From Dactylis glomerata (taxonomy: Eukaryota; Streptophyta; Magnoliopsida; Poales; Poaceae), in NCBI GenBank assembly GCA_007115705.1, contig QXEO01000382.1, positions 7,717,318 to 7,781,317 on the forward strand: a stretch of DNA of 64,000 nt. The letters are read 5' to 3'. A program made the translations under genes and the position numbers. The notes under the pieces are model-generated. The model did not search any database. It was not told where the DNA came from and saw only the letters and a program-made list of their open reading frames with translations. Of the stretch, positions 43,478 through 54,156 are shown in pieces (positions within the stretch are counted from its first letter, which is position 1; every line of letters starts with the position of its first letter).

Positions 43478-46400
43478 TCAGGGATTTCCTGGGTTTCTGA
43501 GATAATCGAACATTGAGGCTTTTCTGGGTTTCTTATAAGGTGCCATGCTGGTTGTGCTACTTCCTTGTGCATCTGCAATATTTATTTTGTTCTTCCTTGC
43601 CACTTCCTCTATCAATGATTGTTGTCTCTGCATTTCAACCTTTTGTTGGTGCTCTTCACATGCCTTTTTCCTTGCTGCTTCTTCAGTGTGCATCTTCTCT
43701 GCAATGGCATTGTTCAATCTGTTTCTTGCTTCTTCTTCTTCTCTTCTTTTTGCTTCCTCTGCTTCATTTTTCTTCTGAGCAATTATTTTTTTCTTTGTTT
43801 CAGCTGCAAGCAGTTTAGCTGCTTCTGCCTATCTTTTTCTAGCTTCTTGAGCCACTCTCTTCTTCTCTGCCAGTGCGAATTTCTCCTCTTGTGCTTTCTT
43901 CTTCTTCTCTACAGCAGCTAATTTCTTTTCTTCAGCAGCTAGCTGCTTTGCTTCCCTGTCAGCTTTCCTCTTCTCCTCGGCAGCTATTTTCTTAGCCAAA
44001 GCTTCTTCTTTCTTCCGAGCACCTGCTTGAGCCCTCTTTTCCTCCTCTTGTTGCAGCTTTGCCATAGCCGCATCAAACTTTTCTTGGTCTGCTATGTCTC
44101 TTCTTTGAGCTGCCGCCTTTAGCTTAGCCATTGCAAGTACTTGCCTTTTTCTTTGCACATTTCCTTCTCTACTGGCAGTAGTTGGCTGAGCAGGCATATG
44201 ATTCATCACATTCTCCTGGATGAATAATGATTCTGGTAAAGGAGTGAATTGGGTTGGCTCTCTTTGGTTAGAGGCACTCTGCAACAAAGAAATGATTCAG
44301 CAAAACAAAATATCCATTCACAACAGAGGAAATTATTTAATAAAAGAGAATGTGCACCTCATCTAGTAAAGCACTAAGAACTTCTGGCTCATATGTATGT
44401 ATTCTGTTGTACAAATGCCATTGTCTGCAAGTTGTGTTCCTGCAATTAAAAATAAGATTAACAAAATTAGATAAGTTGAATGTCATGCAAAAATCATTAC
44501 CTACAAGTATGTACCTGTGTTACTAGTGCTACATCTTCATCAGAGTCCGACATAGGAGGTTCTGCCCTTATCTTCTTCCTTGTAACTTTTTTCTTTGGAA
44601 TTAAACCTAACTTAAAGTCAGTACATCCACCTTTGTTGTGTCCTGCCTCCCCACAATAGCTACAGTGAATGGCAGTACCATTTTTACTCATTTTCTTCAC
44701 TCCATTATTTGTTTCTTTCTCCTCTGGTTGTTTCCTCCTATTTTTAGTTGGCCGGCCCACTTTTTTCACATACTTTGGTGCCTTGATTGTCATTCCATTC
44801 ATCTTATCCCACTCCCTAACATCTCTACATGGTAGTATGATATGCTCATAAGCTCTACAATATGTATCAATAGAATAGCAAGAACTAACATATTCTTCTG
44901 GTGGGATTTCATCATGCCTAAGAGCAGAGACAGCATGACAACAAGGAATGCCTGACAAATCCCATCTCCTGCAGCTGCAAGTTCTCTTCGTGATGTCAAC
45001 TGTGTAAGTAGTCCCTCTATCCATAATTTCAAATATGCCATTGCCTGATGGCATAGCAGTACAAATGTTTGATGCTTCAACATGTCTTTGTAGTTTTTTC
45101 ATAATCTTTGGACAAATAGCACCAGACCACTTCAAAGCCTCCTGTTTCTTGTTATAATTTCTAGTTGTGATCTGACTCTTGATCCTCTGAATCATGCTCA
45201 GAATAGGCATATCTCTTGCATCTAAGATGTATTTATTGAAAACTTCACAATTATTGTTCAATAAAACATCACACTTAGGGAACTCACTTTGGAAAGCCCT
45301 GACCCATGTATCGGGTGCCAACTCCTCTAACCAGTCATGTGTTGTTTTGCTAAAAACCAACATTTCATCCATATTTTCTTGCCACTTAACAACAGTACTG
45401 CTTCTTGCACATTTCCACAATTGATTCTTCAGCACTTCACCTTTGAATTGCTTATTAAAATTCTGCCAAAGGTGCCTCACACAAAACCGGTGGCCAAAAT
45501 CGGGAAACAGTTCTATAACTGCCTTTATTAAACCCTACAAAATGCAGAAAACACATGATTTATAGGTAAACATAATTCAGAAAACACATCAATTATAGGA
45601 AACATAATTAAGGTTAATACAAAATTCAGAGAAGTGTACAAAATGACTTACTTTCTGCTTGTCGGACATGATCGTCCATGGAGAAGTGTTGACAATTCCA
45701 AGATCTTGCTTGAGAGCAGTCAAGAACCATCTCCAAGAGCTAGTGTCTTCAACTTCGACAATAGCCATAGCCACAGGAAATATACAATCATTAGGATCCA
45801 TTCCAATTGCAGTTAAGAGAACTCCACCAAACTTAGTCTTTAGATGACATCCATCTAGAAAAATTATAGGCCTACAACCAGCTAGAAAACCCCGCTTGGA
45901 AGCATCAAATGAGAAGTAACATCTCCTGAAATGGCCTTGATCATCCAATAACAAAAAGAAAGTACTCCCAGGATTGGACCTCCTTAGCTCATGTCCATAA
46001 TCCCATAATTGATTGTATTGGGAAGTTTCATCTCCATAGATGATGTCAAATGCAAACTTCCTTGCTCTACCTAGCTTACCCCTTTTTGGTGTCATATTCC
46101 AATCTTTTTGCACTAGCTGACCCAAACCTTTCAGCATCATCTTCTCATTTGCTCTTAGCTCATCAACATAGTGCCTGCCAATGTATCTAGCTGTAAATGC
46201 TCTCACTTGCCACTTCTTCTGACAAGTGTGTTCATTCTTGAAAGTTTTTATCATTATGGCCTTTGTCCTATTGTCCTTGGAAGCATATAGAGACCAGGGG
46301 CAGCCTTGCTCACATTTAGCTAATACCCTAGTTTTCTCATTCTTGGGTAAAGTAATGTTGCGCCTCTGCTTGCAACTATACTCTCGGATGGCCTTCCTCA

Positions 46401-47010
46401 ACATGTCAACAGACTGGAATATTTGCCCAACTTGAAACTTGGGATCATGCATATCTTCTTCCATGAAAGCCTTTAAATTGTATCTCTCTATCTCTTCATC
46501 TGAATCTGGAGCCTCAAGGAATTCATCTTCAGACAATTCATCTTCTGCAATCCCCTTCTTGTCTGTTGTTGGAACTTGATCTGCATATTCCTGGTACAAG
46601 TCATCATCTCCATCTTCTATGTCATTGTCACTATCAATGATCTCTGGAAGAAAATCTGAGTCACTAGAATTATCACTGTCCCAATTCTCATCAAGAATTG
46701 TTGCTCTCTTTGATATGACTCTGCTTGGTCCTTGCACATTCTTATCATCAATGATCTGATCAATGTTGTTCACATTTATAGGCATCTTCTTACAACTAAT
46801 GACAGCGGGTACAGTAACAATAGGATTAACAACAATATCATCAAAATAAGGTGCTGCATTCCCCCTCGGTTCATGATCAAGATACGGCATAAGAAACCTA
46901 TGCCCCTCTCTAACCTTTGAAACCATGCATAATGTGTCCTTGTCTTCAACTATAGAACGAAGACCATCTTCATTGATTTGCATCCCTGGCAACAACCAAT
47001 AGACGTCCAT
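43478..47010 (-). pseudogene. MuDR-type MULE transposase, four exons, nearly intact
   Basis: Exons 47010-45652, 45534-44501, 44439-44358 and 44278-43478 join through GT/AG introns with consistent phases (1,092 codons including stop). In order: an acidic N-terminal region, the Mutator DNA-binding domain (about residues 200-290, with C..C and H.C zinc ligands), the MULE DDE domain (Asp386 in FLDGCHLKTKFGG, Asp450 in SDKQK, Glu550 in NNNCEVFN), a SWIM zinc finger (CSCRRWDLSGIPCCH), a CCHC knuckle (CSYCGEAGHNKGGC) and a long Lys/Glu/Ala coiled coil. The only internal break is TAG at 43829-43831 within the coiled coil, after all catalytic domains. The frame continues open for 117 codons after it. 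Upstream of 47010 the frame extends with related-looking residues (WSALWIEDIIEDLGYEKVG) to about 47075, so a 5' exon is probably lost at the neighbouring hairpin element. Confidence 0.85.
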
Positions 47011-47099
47011 CCTGCCTACTTTCTCATAACCTAAATCTTCAATGATATCTTCAATCCATAAAGCTGACCAAGTGTGAACTTATAGGCAAGGGAAAAGTT

Positions 47100-47450
47100 T
47101 TGTCTAAGCAGGGTCTCCTCTATACCCCCATATTTTTTTGAATTTCTCTTTTTTATATCTCTCAAACTATGTAACATATAAATTTCAAACTTTGCAGATC
47201 ATTGTAATATTACAACTAGAATGTGGGGAAAATATTTCGGATTTTTGTTGTGAAATTTAACTTTTTCAAATATTTAAAATTCAACAAAATTGTTTTAAAA
47301 GTATATATATAGTATATTAAAAATCTCTAACTATTTTTCCCACATTCTATCTCGAATGTTTGAGTGAACTGCAAAGTTTCATATTCAAATGTTAAATAGA
47401 GTGAGAGATACAAAAAAGAGAATTTGTTTGAGAAGGCAAAAAAAGACTAG
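47100..47450. mobile_element. Fold-back (hairpin) MITE
   Basis: Imperfect inverted arms of about 140 bp: AAATTTCAAACTTTGCAG and TAGAATGTGGGGAAAATA on the left pair with the complements on the right, centred near 47285. It abuts the truncated 5' side of the transposase gene. Confidence 0.7.
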
Positions 47451-48079
47451 CACGGATCTTGATGCACCTATTAACAGTTCAGATAGAGGGTACAACTGAG
47501 ACAGCGCTTAGAAAATCCACTCTCGCACCTAGGCAAGAACAAATGCATGTACCATTGGTAGATCATAAATTATGGTTGATTAGAGGTGTCTCAAATCAAT
47601 ATAACTATGCGCTTGAATTGATCAGAGCTAGGAGACAGCCGACCGAGAGAGAGGCCGGCCTAGAACAGGTGCTCGGGACGGAGCGTCCGCCTACAGCCCC
47701 GCCATGGCCGAGCCGAGTCGTAGCTCGAGCTCGCAGTACTACCTCAGCTAGCTCCCTAGTGGACCTAGCCCGCTCCCTGGCCGCTTCTTTGCGCCACCGC
47801 ACCACCGCCCTGTTGGCCGGCGAGGCAGCGCCTTGGTGGTCAGCGACCCGAGGCCCTCCGTTGGCGATGACGGCTCCATCCTGTGCTTGATCTAGGCGAA
47901 TTAGGTTGTGTGAGGATTTTGGGCCAGGGCCCATCTACGAGATGTGCTGATTCTCTTAACTAGTATGAATTGTATTAGCCATCTTTCTAGCACTAGTATA
48001 AATTGTTATGAGCCATTAGATGCATAAAAATGAATGGCTATTATTTATCTAAGGGTACCACAAAACATCTCTTTTTTTA
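47451..48079. other. Spacer, no gene recognised
   Basis: An ORF at 47459-47890 (144 codons) mixes AT-rich and GC-rich halves and has no recognised domain. A minus ORF overlaps it. Probably not coding. Confidence 0.35.
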
Positions 48080-48250
48080 TATTTGTCGAGTGCTCTTTGT
48101 TTGGGTACTTGGCCTATGTCTCTATTTTCCAAGTATCAGTGTTTTGCCGAGCAGTATTTGGCAGGTACTCCACAATCAATGTATTGTCGAGTTCCCAAAG
48201 GGAACCACTCGGTAGAGAGCCAAACACACGTCAATGTTAAATCTCTCGGT
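48080..48250. mobile_element. CACTA-like subterminal fragment (degenerate)
   Basis: TTTGTCGAGTGCTC, GTTTTGCCGAGCAG and CACTCGGTAGAG resemble the CCGAGTG/CACTCGG subterminal motifs of a grass CACTA group. No terminus is preserved. Confidence 0.35.
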
Positions 48251-48279
48251 AGTGAGTATGGTGAAAATAATTTTTCCTT

Positions 48280-48811
48280 CATGTGATGCTTATTTGTTCC
48301 AGAAAAATTTAGTATTTAGGCTTATAGCGCGTCTAGGCTTCGATAAGTTTCTGGGTCCGCCACTGGGTATAGATTACAAGTATTTGATTCTTCTTAGGGT
48401 GGGAGCAATGACTTTGATATGGTCTCTCTGGCTCTATAGAAATGACAATTTTTTTAATGGCAAAAATTATTCTCTATTGCAGGTGATCTATCGATCCACT
48501 GGAACTCTCCGCATATGGTCGCAGCTTCATCATTTGGAGGACCACAACCTCTTTACGGAGGTGTGCACGAGGCTAGAAGATATTGTGAGACATCTATTTT
48601 CTCAGCATGTATGGCAGCATAATCTATGGATTGGACCACCCCCTTCATATGTGTCTTACAATTTCTCATTATGATATGTAATTCACCTTTTTATTTTTTA
48701 GTGCATGATTCAGACCTTGTGGTGGTGTGGCTGTGTGCACATTATTATTATGCAGAGGCCGGGTGTAGTACTTCTTAAACCTTTAAGTAATAAAAAGCCC
48801 ATTTTCAAAAA
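48280..48811 (+). pseudogene. LINE 3' end (ORF2 C-terminus and tail)
   Basis: The plus frame (to 48674) reads WSLWLYRNDNFFNGKN, then LLQVIYRSTGTLRIWSQL, then FTEVCTRLEDIVRHLF, the usual C-terminus of plant LINE ORF2 after the zinc-binding region. A 3' UTR follows and ends AAAGCCCATTTTCAAAAAA at about 48811, a poly(A)-like tail. Reverse transcriptase and endonuclease are missing: a 5'-truncated insertion. Confidence 0.7.
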
Positions 48812-49886
48812 AGGTACTTAGGTTCTAGGATTAGGGATTTAGTTCCCTTCTATTCCTATTCTAGTTTTCCACCATACTTGGTATAGTTGTTGACTCTGTA
48901 GAAAGTTCTGACATTAGTAGAGGGTTTCATCTTCATCTTTAGTGTCTCGAGGTTGCCTCCTTGAATTGCCTGCAATCTAAGCAAGGGTTAAGAGGGAGTG
49001 GTGTGAGTGACGAGCGTTACCTAGCAAGTTTATAGGGGAAATAAGGTATTTTATGCATTATCTATAGCCTTAGACCAAAGAGTCGTTCGGCAAGGCAAGT
49101 TTTTGTATACATTTTCTTATAGAGGTTGCTTTTATTCTGAAGAAGTATGTCCGTCAACCTTCATAGGTTGATTAGAGCTTTGATGGGCTCCTTTCCTGCC
49201 GCGTTCGTAGCTCCTTCCCGAAACAGGGAGTATCCAGATACTTTCTTACACTCTACAGAGATGGTCACTTGTATTCGTAAGCGATCAAAACCTTGTTGCA
49301 CATCCGAGTTGCATGCTCATCCACACATATTTGGTGTGGGGCCCAGTCGACAATCCAAGCCAATCACTGTCCTTCTCCGTAACCCCGCATACCCACCCTT
49401 TTGTGATAAGGTCTAGTTATTCGGTCGCGTCCCAAGTGACGCATGACCGGGTTGTGTTCCAAGTGACACCTGACCACACTATAGCCGTGTACAAAGTGAC
49501 ACCTGACTATTCTAGCCGCGTACCATGTGACGCCTGACTAGGGCTAGCCTTACCACAATCCATCATAGATCACCAATACTGTGGAACAATTGGGGTTCAA
49601 CTCTCCTATAGCCCTCGCAAGTTGCTCATAGTCTACGGTAAGGTACATCCGTTGTTATGAGTCGGTACAGATGACTTCTCCGTCACTCTCCAGATCTTAT
49701 GGTTGACCATTATTTATGGTGCTAGAATCACTGATGACATTTGTTATTAATCCTAGGTGAACTTTCCAGTTGCAGTGGGACCTCCACCAAGCACATATGC
49801 CATACCATGGTCCCGCTACCCACCATCCTAGGGCAACAACCATCCCGGTTGAAACCACTACTCATATTAATTATAAAAAGATAACC
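48812..49886 (+). mobile_element. Fragment of a second gypsy-like LTR family
   Basis: Non-coding sequence that shares a segment (CAAGGGTTAAGAG, then ACGAGCGTTACC, then AGCAAGTTT, about 48985-49040) with 61850-61905. It includes four CCAAGTGACRCCTGAC-like units at 49424-49550. Boundaries are not found; the right edge is the LTR beginning at 49887. Confidence 0.4.
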
Positions 49887-50343
49887 TGATGGCGCCGGTG
49901 GATATATAGATCACCGACCAGTTGGGAACCCCAAGCGGAAGGTATGATGAGCACAGCAGCAGTTTTCCCTCAGTAAGAAACCAAGGTTTTATCGTCCAGT
50001 AGGAGAAAGCCAAACTTAAGAAGGTGATGCTTGCTAGCTTAGTGACACTCCAACAAGGGCGCCGTTAACGATTATTGTTAGCGCGTCTTCAACTAGTAGC
50101 AACGCGGAACCTGCACACAACACAACCAAATACTTTGCTCCCAACTTACGATGAGGTTGTCAATCTCACCGGTTTGTTGTAAACAAAGGTATGAGTGTAT
50201 CGAGTGGAAAGCAATAGTAGTATGCGAAAAAAGTAAACAGTGCAAGTAATAGTAAACAGGTGATAGCAATGTAAAGGAAATTTGGACCGGGGTCCACAGT
50301 TCACTAGTGGTGTCTCTCCATAAAATAAATAACACATGCTGGG

Positions 50344-51899
50344 TGATACGTCTCCAATGTATCTATAATTTTTGATGCTCCATGCTTGTTTTTACACCAT
50401 TTGCCTATTGTTTCGTTACACTTCGTGGCACTTTTATGCATTTTCCGGAACTAACCTATTAACGAGTTGCCACAGTGCCAGTTCCCTGTTTTCTGCTGTT
50501 TTTGTGTTTCAGAAGTGATACACAGGAAATACTCTCGGAATTGGACGAAACAAGTTCCTGAAGTCTTATTTTACCCAGAAGCTTCCAGAGATCCGAAGGA
50601 GAGTAGGAGGGGGGCCACTAGGGCCCCACACGCCAGGCTGGCACGGCCAGGGGCCTGGCCACGCCGCCATGGTGTGAGGGCGCCTGGCCCCTCCTCTGAC
50701 ATCGCCCCTTCGCCTATAAAGACCCCCCGATGGAAAAAAACCTAAGTACCCGATCACTTTTCCAGAACACATCGCGATCCGCCGCCGCCGTCGACCCGAA
50801 GATCGGGAGGGTCCAGAAGCTCTTCCCGGCACCCTGCCGGAGAGGGGAATCACCACCGGAGGTCTTCTTCATCGCCATGCTTGCCTCCGGAGCGATGAGT
50901 GAGTAGTCTACCTTGGACTATGGGTCCATAGCAGTAGCTAGATGGTTGTCTTCTCCACCATGTGCTTCATGTTTAGATCTCATGAGCTTCCCTACATGAT
51001 TGAGATCACAGTTATGTAATTCTACATGTTTGGTTTGTTGGGATCCGATGAATATTGGTGTTTATGATTGAGTTGCTGTACTAGGGAGAAAACAACATTC
51101 ATATGCTCAAGGGCATATGCTTTGTTTACATTACACACTTTGCTTAATGCAATTATCTGTTGTTCGCAACTTAATACTTGCGGAGTTCTTGGATTGATTC
51201 ACCACAAGTGGATTATTAGTCATAGATGCAGTTGGATGGCGGTCTATGTATTTTGTTGTAATGCCCAGAGTAAATCTCTTAGTGATCTTCTTGACATATC
51301 ACGTTTATCTTTATTCTATCAATTGCCCAACTGTAATTTGTTTACCCAGCATGTGTTATTTATCTTATGGAGAGACACCACTAGTGAACTGTGGATCCCG
51401 GTCCTATTTCCATCATATTGCTATCACCTGTTTACTTTACTCGCACTGTTTACTTTACTCGCATACTCTATTGTTTTCCACTCGATACGCTCATAACCTT
51501 TGTTTCAAGCAAACCGGTGAGATTGACAACCTCATCGCAAGTTGGGAACGAAGTACTTGGTTGTGTTGTGTGCAGGTTCCGCGTTGCAGTTAGCAAGCAA
51601 AGCTTGGACGAGGCGCCATATATAAATTGTCCGAAGCTGTCGCAAGCTAGCAAGCATCACCTTCAGTCGTTTGTCTCTCCTCTCCAAGATCGACATACCT
51701 TGGTTTCTTAACTGAGGGAAAACCAGCTGCTATACTCATCACACCTTCCTCTTGGGGTTCCCAACGGGCTGGTTATTCACCACGCACAAGGACGAAGCTC
51801 CTACATCAACTAGGATCATCAGCTGTTTTTCTGGCGCCGTTGCCGGGGAGCGCAGAAGAATAATCTCCCTCGTCAACTAGGCACCATTAAACAGCATCA
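50344..51899 (+). repeat. 5' LTR of the nested gag-protease element (with 189-bp deletion)
   Basis: 1,556 bp. Compared with the 3' LTR it lacks about 189 bp at 51082-51083, the junction of GAGTTGCTGTACT and AGGGAGAAAAC. TATAAA at 50715-50720. A PBS-like sequence lies inside its 3' edge (51832-51849). Confidence 0.9.
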
Positions 51900-51909
51900 G
51901 CTATTTTTC

Positions 51910-51927
51910 TGGCGCCGTTGCCGGGGA
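51910..51927 (+). promoter_or_regulatory. Primer binding site
   Basis: TGGCGCCGTTGCCGGGGA, 10 bases after the 5' LTR. An identical 18-mer is present 78 bases upstream inside the LTR itself. Confidence 0.8.
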
Positions 51928-52092
51928 GGAAGTAGAAGACTTCTGCGAGGGGAGTTTTCGCACACACATCCTTTACTTTGTTATTGTTTTGCTTTACTTT
52001 ATTTATTTTACCTGCATCGTTTTATATCAAAAACCCAAAAAAATTAGAATCCTTGGTAGTTGTTTTTACTTGTTTACTTTCGTTTTGCTGAA

Positions 52093-54156
52093 ATGGCCAA
52101 TCCTGAAAACACCAAGTTGTGTGACTTTACTAGCACAAACAATAGTGATTTTATCTGCACTCCTATTGCACCACCTGCTCCTGCTGCAAACTTTTATGAG
52201 ATTAAGCCTGCTTTGTTGAACCTTGTTATGAAAGAGCAATTTTCTGGTGCTAGTACTGAAGATGCTGCAGCTCATCTCAACAATTTTGTTGAGCTATGTG
52301 AGATGCAGAAATATAAGGATGTTGATAGTGATATTATTAAGCTCAAGTTGTTTCCTTTTTCTTTGAGAGGAAAAGCTAAAGATTGGTTGCTGTCTTTGAC
52401 TAAGAATAGTATTGATTCATGGGCTAAGTGTAAGGATGCTTTTATTGGTAGATACTATCCTCTTGCTAAGATTATATCTTTGCATAGCAATATTATGAAA
52501 TTTACTCAGTTTGATAATGAACATGTTGCTCAAGCTTGGGAAAGAATGAAATCTATGATAAAGAATTGCCCCACTCATGGACTGACTACTTGGATGATTA
52601 TCCAAACTTTTTATGCAGGACTGAATTTTTCTTCAAGGAACCTACTTCATTCAGCTGCTGGAGGCACTTTTATGTCCCTTACCTTGGGCGCCGGAACAAA
52701 GCTACTCGATAACATGATGGTAAATTATTCTGAATGGCACACCGAGAGAGCTCCACAATGTAAGAAGGTAAATTCTGTTGAGGAAACCTCTTCCTTGAAT
52801 GATAAGATTGATACCATTATGGCTATGCTTGCTAATGATAGGACTCATGTTGATCCAAATAATGTTCCTTTGGCCTCTCTGGTTGCTCAAGAAGAGCATG
52901 TTGATGTGAATTTCATTAGAAACAATAATTTTAACAACAATGCTTATAGGAACAATTTTGCTAGTAACAATTATAGGCCGTATCCTTCTACCAATGGTAA
53001 TGGTTATGGTAACTCTTATGGTAATTCCTACAACAACACTAGGGCCGCGCCCTCCGAGCTTGAGGTAATGCTCAAGGACTTCATCGGTAAGCAAACTGCT
53101 TTTAACAAGTCTGTTGAGGAAAAGTTAGGCAAAATTGATATTCTTTCTTCTAAAGTTGATAGCCTTGCTCATGATATTGAACTTCTGAAATTAAAAGTGT
53201 TGCCTAATGATGCAAAAGAGAACAATGTTTTTGCTACCGCTAATGCTATTCAAGTTGGAATTGATGAAAATATTAGATTGTTAGCGGAATTGCATGCCAG
53301 GTGGGAAAGAGAAGATGAGATGGCTAGAGAAATGAAGGTATGTACCATTTCTACCTCTAATGATGTTGCTCCTAATGCTAGCAATCCTCTTACTTTGATT
53401 GGTGTAGAGAAAACTCCCACTCCTTGTGTTAAAAAGCCTAAAACTGCCAAAACTTTTTCTCAAAAGAGTGCTGAAATTTTTCGAAGTGTGGGAGATGATA
53501 GCTCTACTTCTTTCAATGATTTTGATGTTGATGGCTGCAATATATCTGAAGTAATTTTGTTCTTGCAAAAGCTTGCTTTGACTCCCAATGCTAGTTCTCT
53601 AAATATTGCTTTTACTAAGCATATTACCAATGCTCTCATAAAAATTAGGGATGAAAAGTTGAAGCAAAAAGCTTCTGTTCCCAAGAAGTTAGAAGATGGT
53701 TGGGAACCCATCATTGATATGCATGTTAATGGTTTTGATTGCCATGCTTTATGTGATCTAGGTGCTAGTATTTCTATCATGCCTAGAAAGATTTATGACA
53801 TGCTTGATTTACCACCGCTTGAAAAGTGTTATTTTGATGTTCCTATTGCTGATGTTGCTAAGAAGAAACCTTTGGGAAGAATTAATGATGTTTTTATTGT
53901 GGGTAACAATAACCTTGTTCCTGTTGACTTTCTTGTTATGGACGTTGAATGCCATGCTTCATGTCCTATTATTTTGGGAAGACCCTTTCTTCGAACTGTA
54001 GGTGCCATCATTGATATGAGGGAAGGCACTATCAAATATCAATTCCCACTAAAGAAAGGTATGGAACACTTCCCTAGGAAAAGAAAGAAATTACTTTTTG
54101 ACACTATTCTTAGAGCAAATTATGAGCTTGATGCTTCATCACTTGATATTACTTGA
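52093..54156 (+). CDS. Gag plus aspartic protease (Athila-like gypsy), 687 aa
   Basis: ATG at 52093 (MANPENTKL) begins an intact 687-codon frame; the frame is open 11 codons upstream but without ATG. Residues about 40-210 match the retrotransposon gag domain (HLNNFVELCE, then IIKLKLFPFSLRGKAKDWLL). Residues about 280-330 are Asn/Tyr/Gly-rich, and no CCHC knuckle is seen, as in Athila-type Gag. Residues about 535-645 form a retropepsin-like domain with Asp555 in CDLGASISIMP and LGRPFL. The frame then ends, without reverse transcriptase, so the element is non-autonomous but could supply Gag. A coiled-coil-like segment (about 345-385) lies between. The intact frame and similar LTRs suggest recent activity. 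Confidence 0.9.
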   Translation: MANPENTKLCDFTSTNNSDFICTPIAPPAPAANFYEIKPALLNLVMKEQFSGASTEDAAAHLNNFVELCEMQKYKDVDSDIIKLKLFPFSLRGKAKDWLLSLTKNSIDSWAKCKDAFIGRYYPLAKIISLHSNIMKFTQFDNEHVAQAWERMKSMIKNCPTHGLTTWMIIQTFYAGLNFSSRNLLHSAAGGTFMSLTLGAGTKLLDNMMVNYSEWHTERAPQCKKVNSVEETSSLNDKIDTIMAMLANDRTHVDPNNVPLASLVAQEEHVDVNFIRNNNFNNNAYRNNFASNNYRPYPSTNGNGYGNSYGNSYNNTRAAPSELEVMLKDFIGKQTAFNKSVEEKLGKIDILSSKVDSLAHDIELLKLKVLPNDAKENNVFATANAIQVGIDENIRLLAELHARWEREDEMAREMKVCTISTSNDVAPNASNPLTLIGVEKTPTPCVKKPKTAKTFSQKSAEIFRSVGDDSSTSFNDFDVDGCNISEVILFLQKLALTPNASSLNIAFTKHITNALIKIRDEKLKQKASVPKKLEDGWEPIIDMHVNGFDCHALCDLGASISIMPRKIYDMLDLPPLEKCYFDVPIADVAKKKPLGRINDVFIVGNNNLVPVDFLVMDVECHASCPIILGRPFLRTVGAIIDMREGTIKYQFPLKKGMEHFPRKRKKLLFDTILRANYELDASSLDIT

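Noticed and set aside
47459..47890. 144-codon ORF
   Set aside because: It joins AT-rich and GC-rich halves, overlaps a minus ORF and has no recognisable motif.
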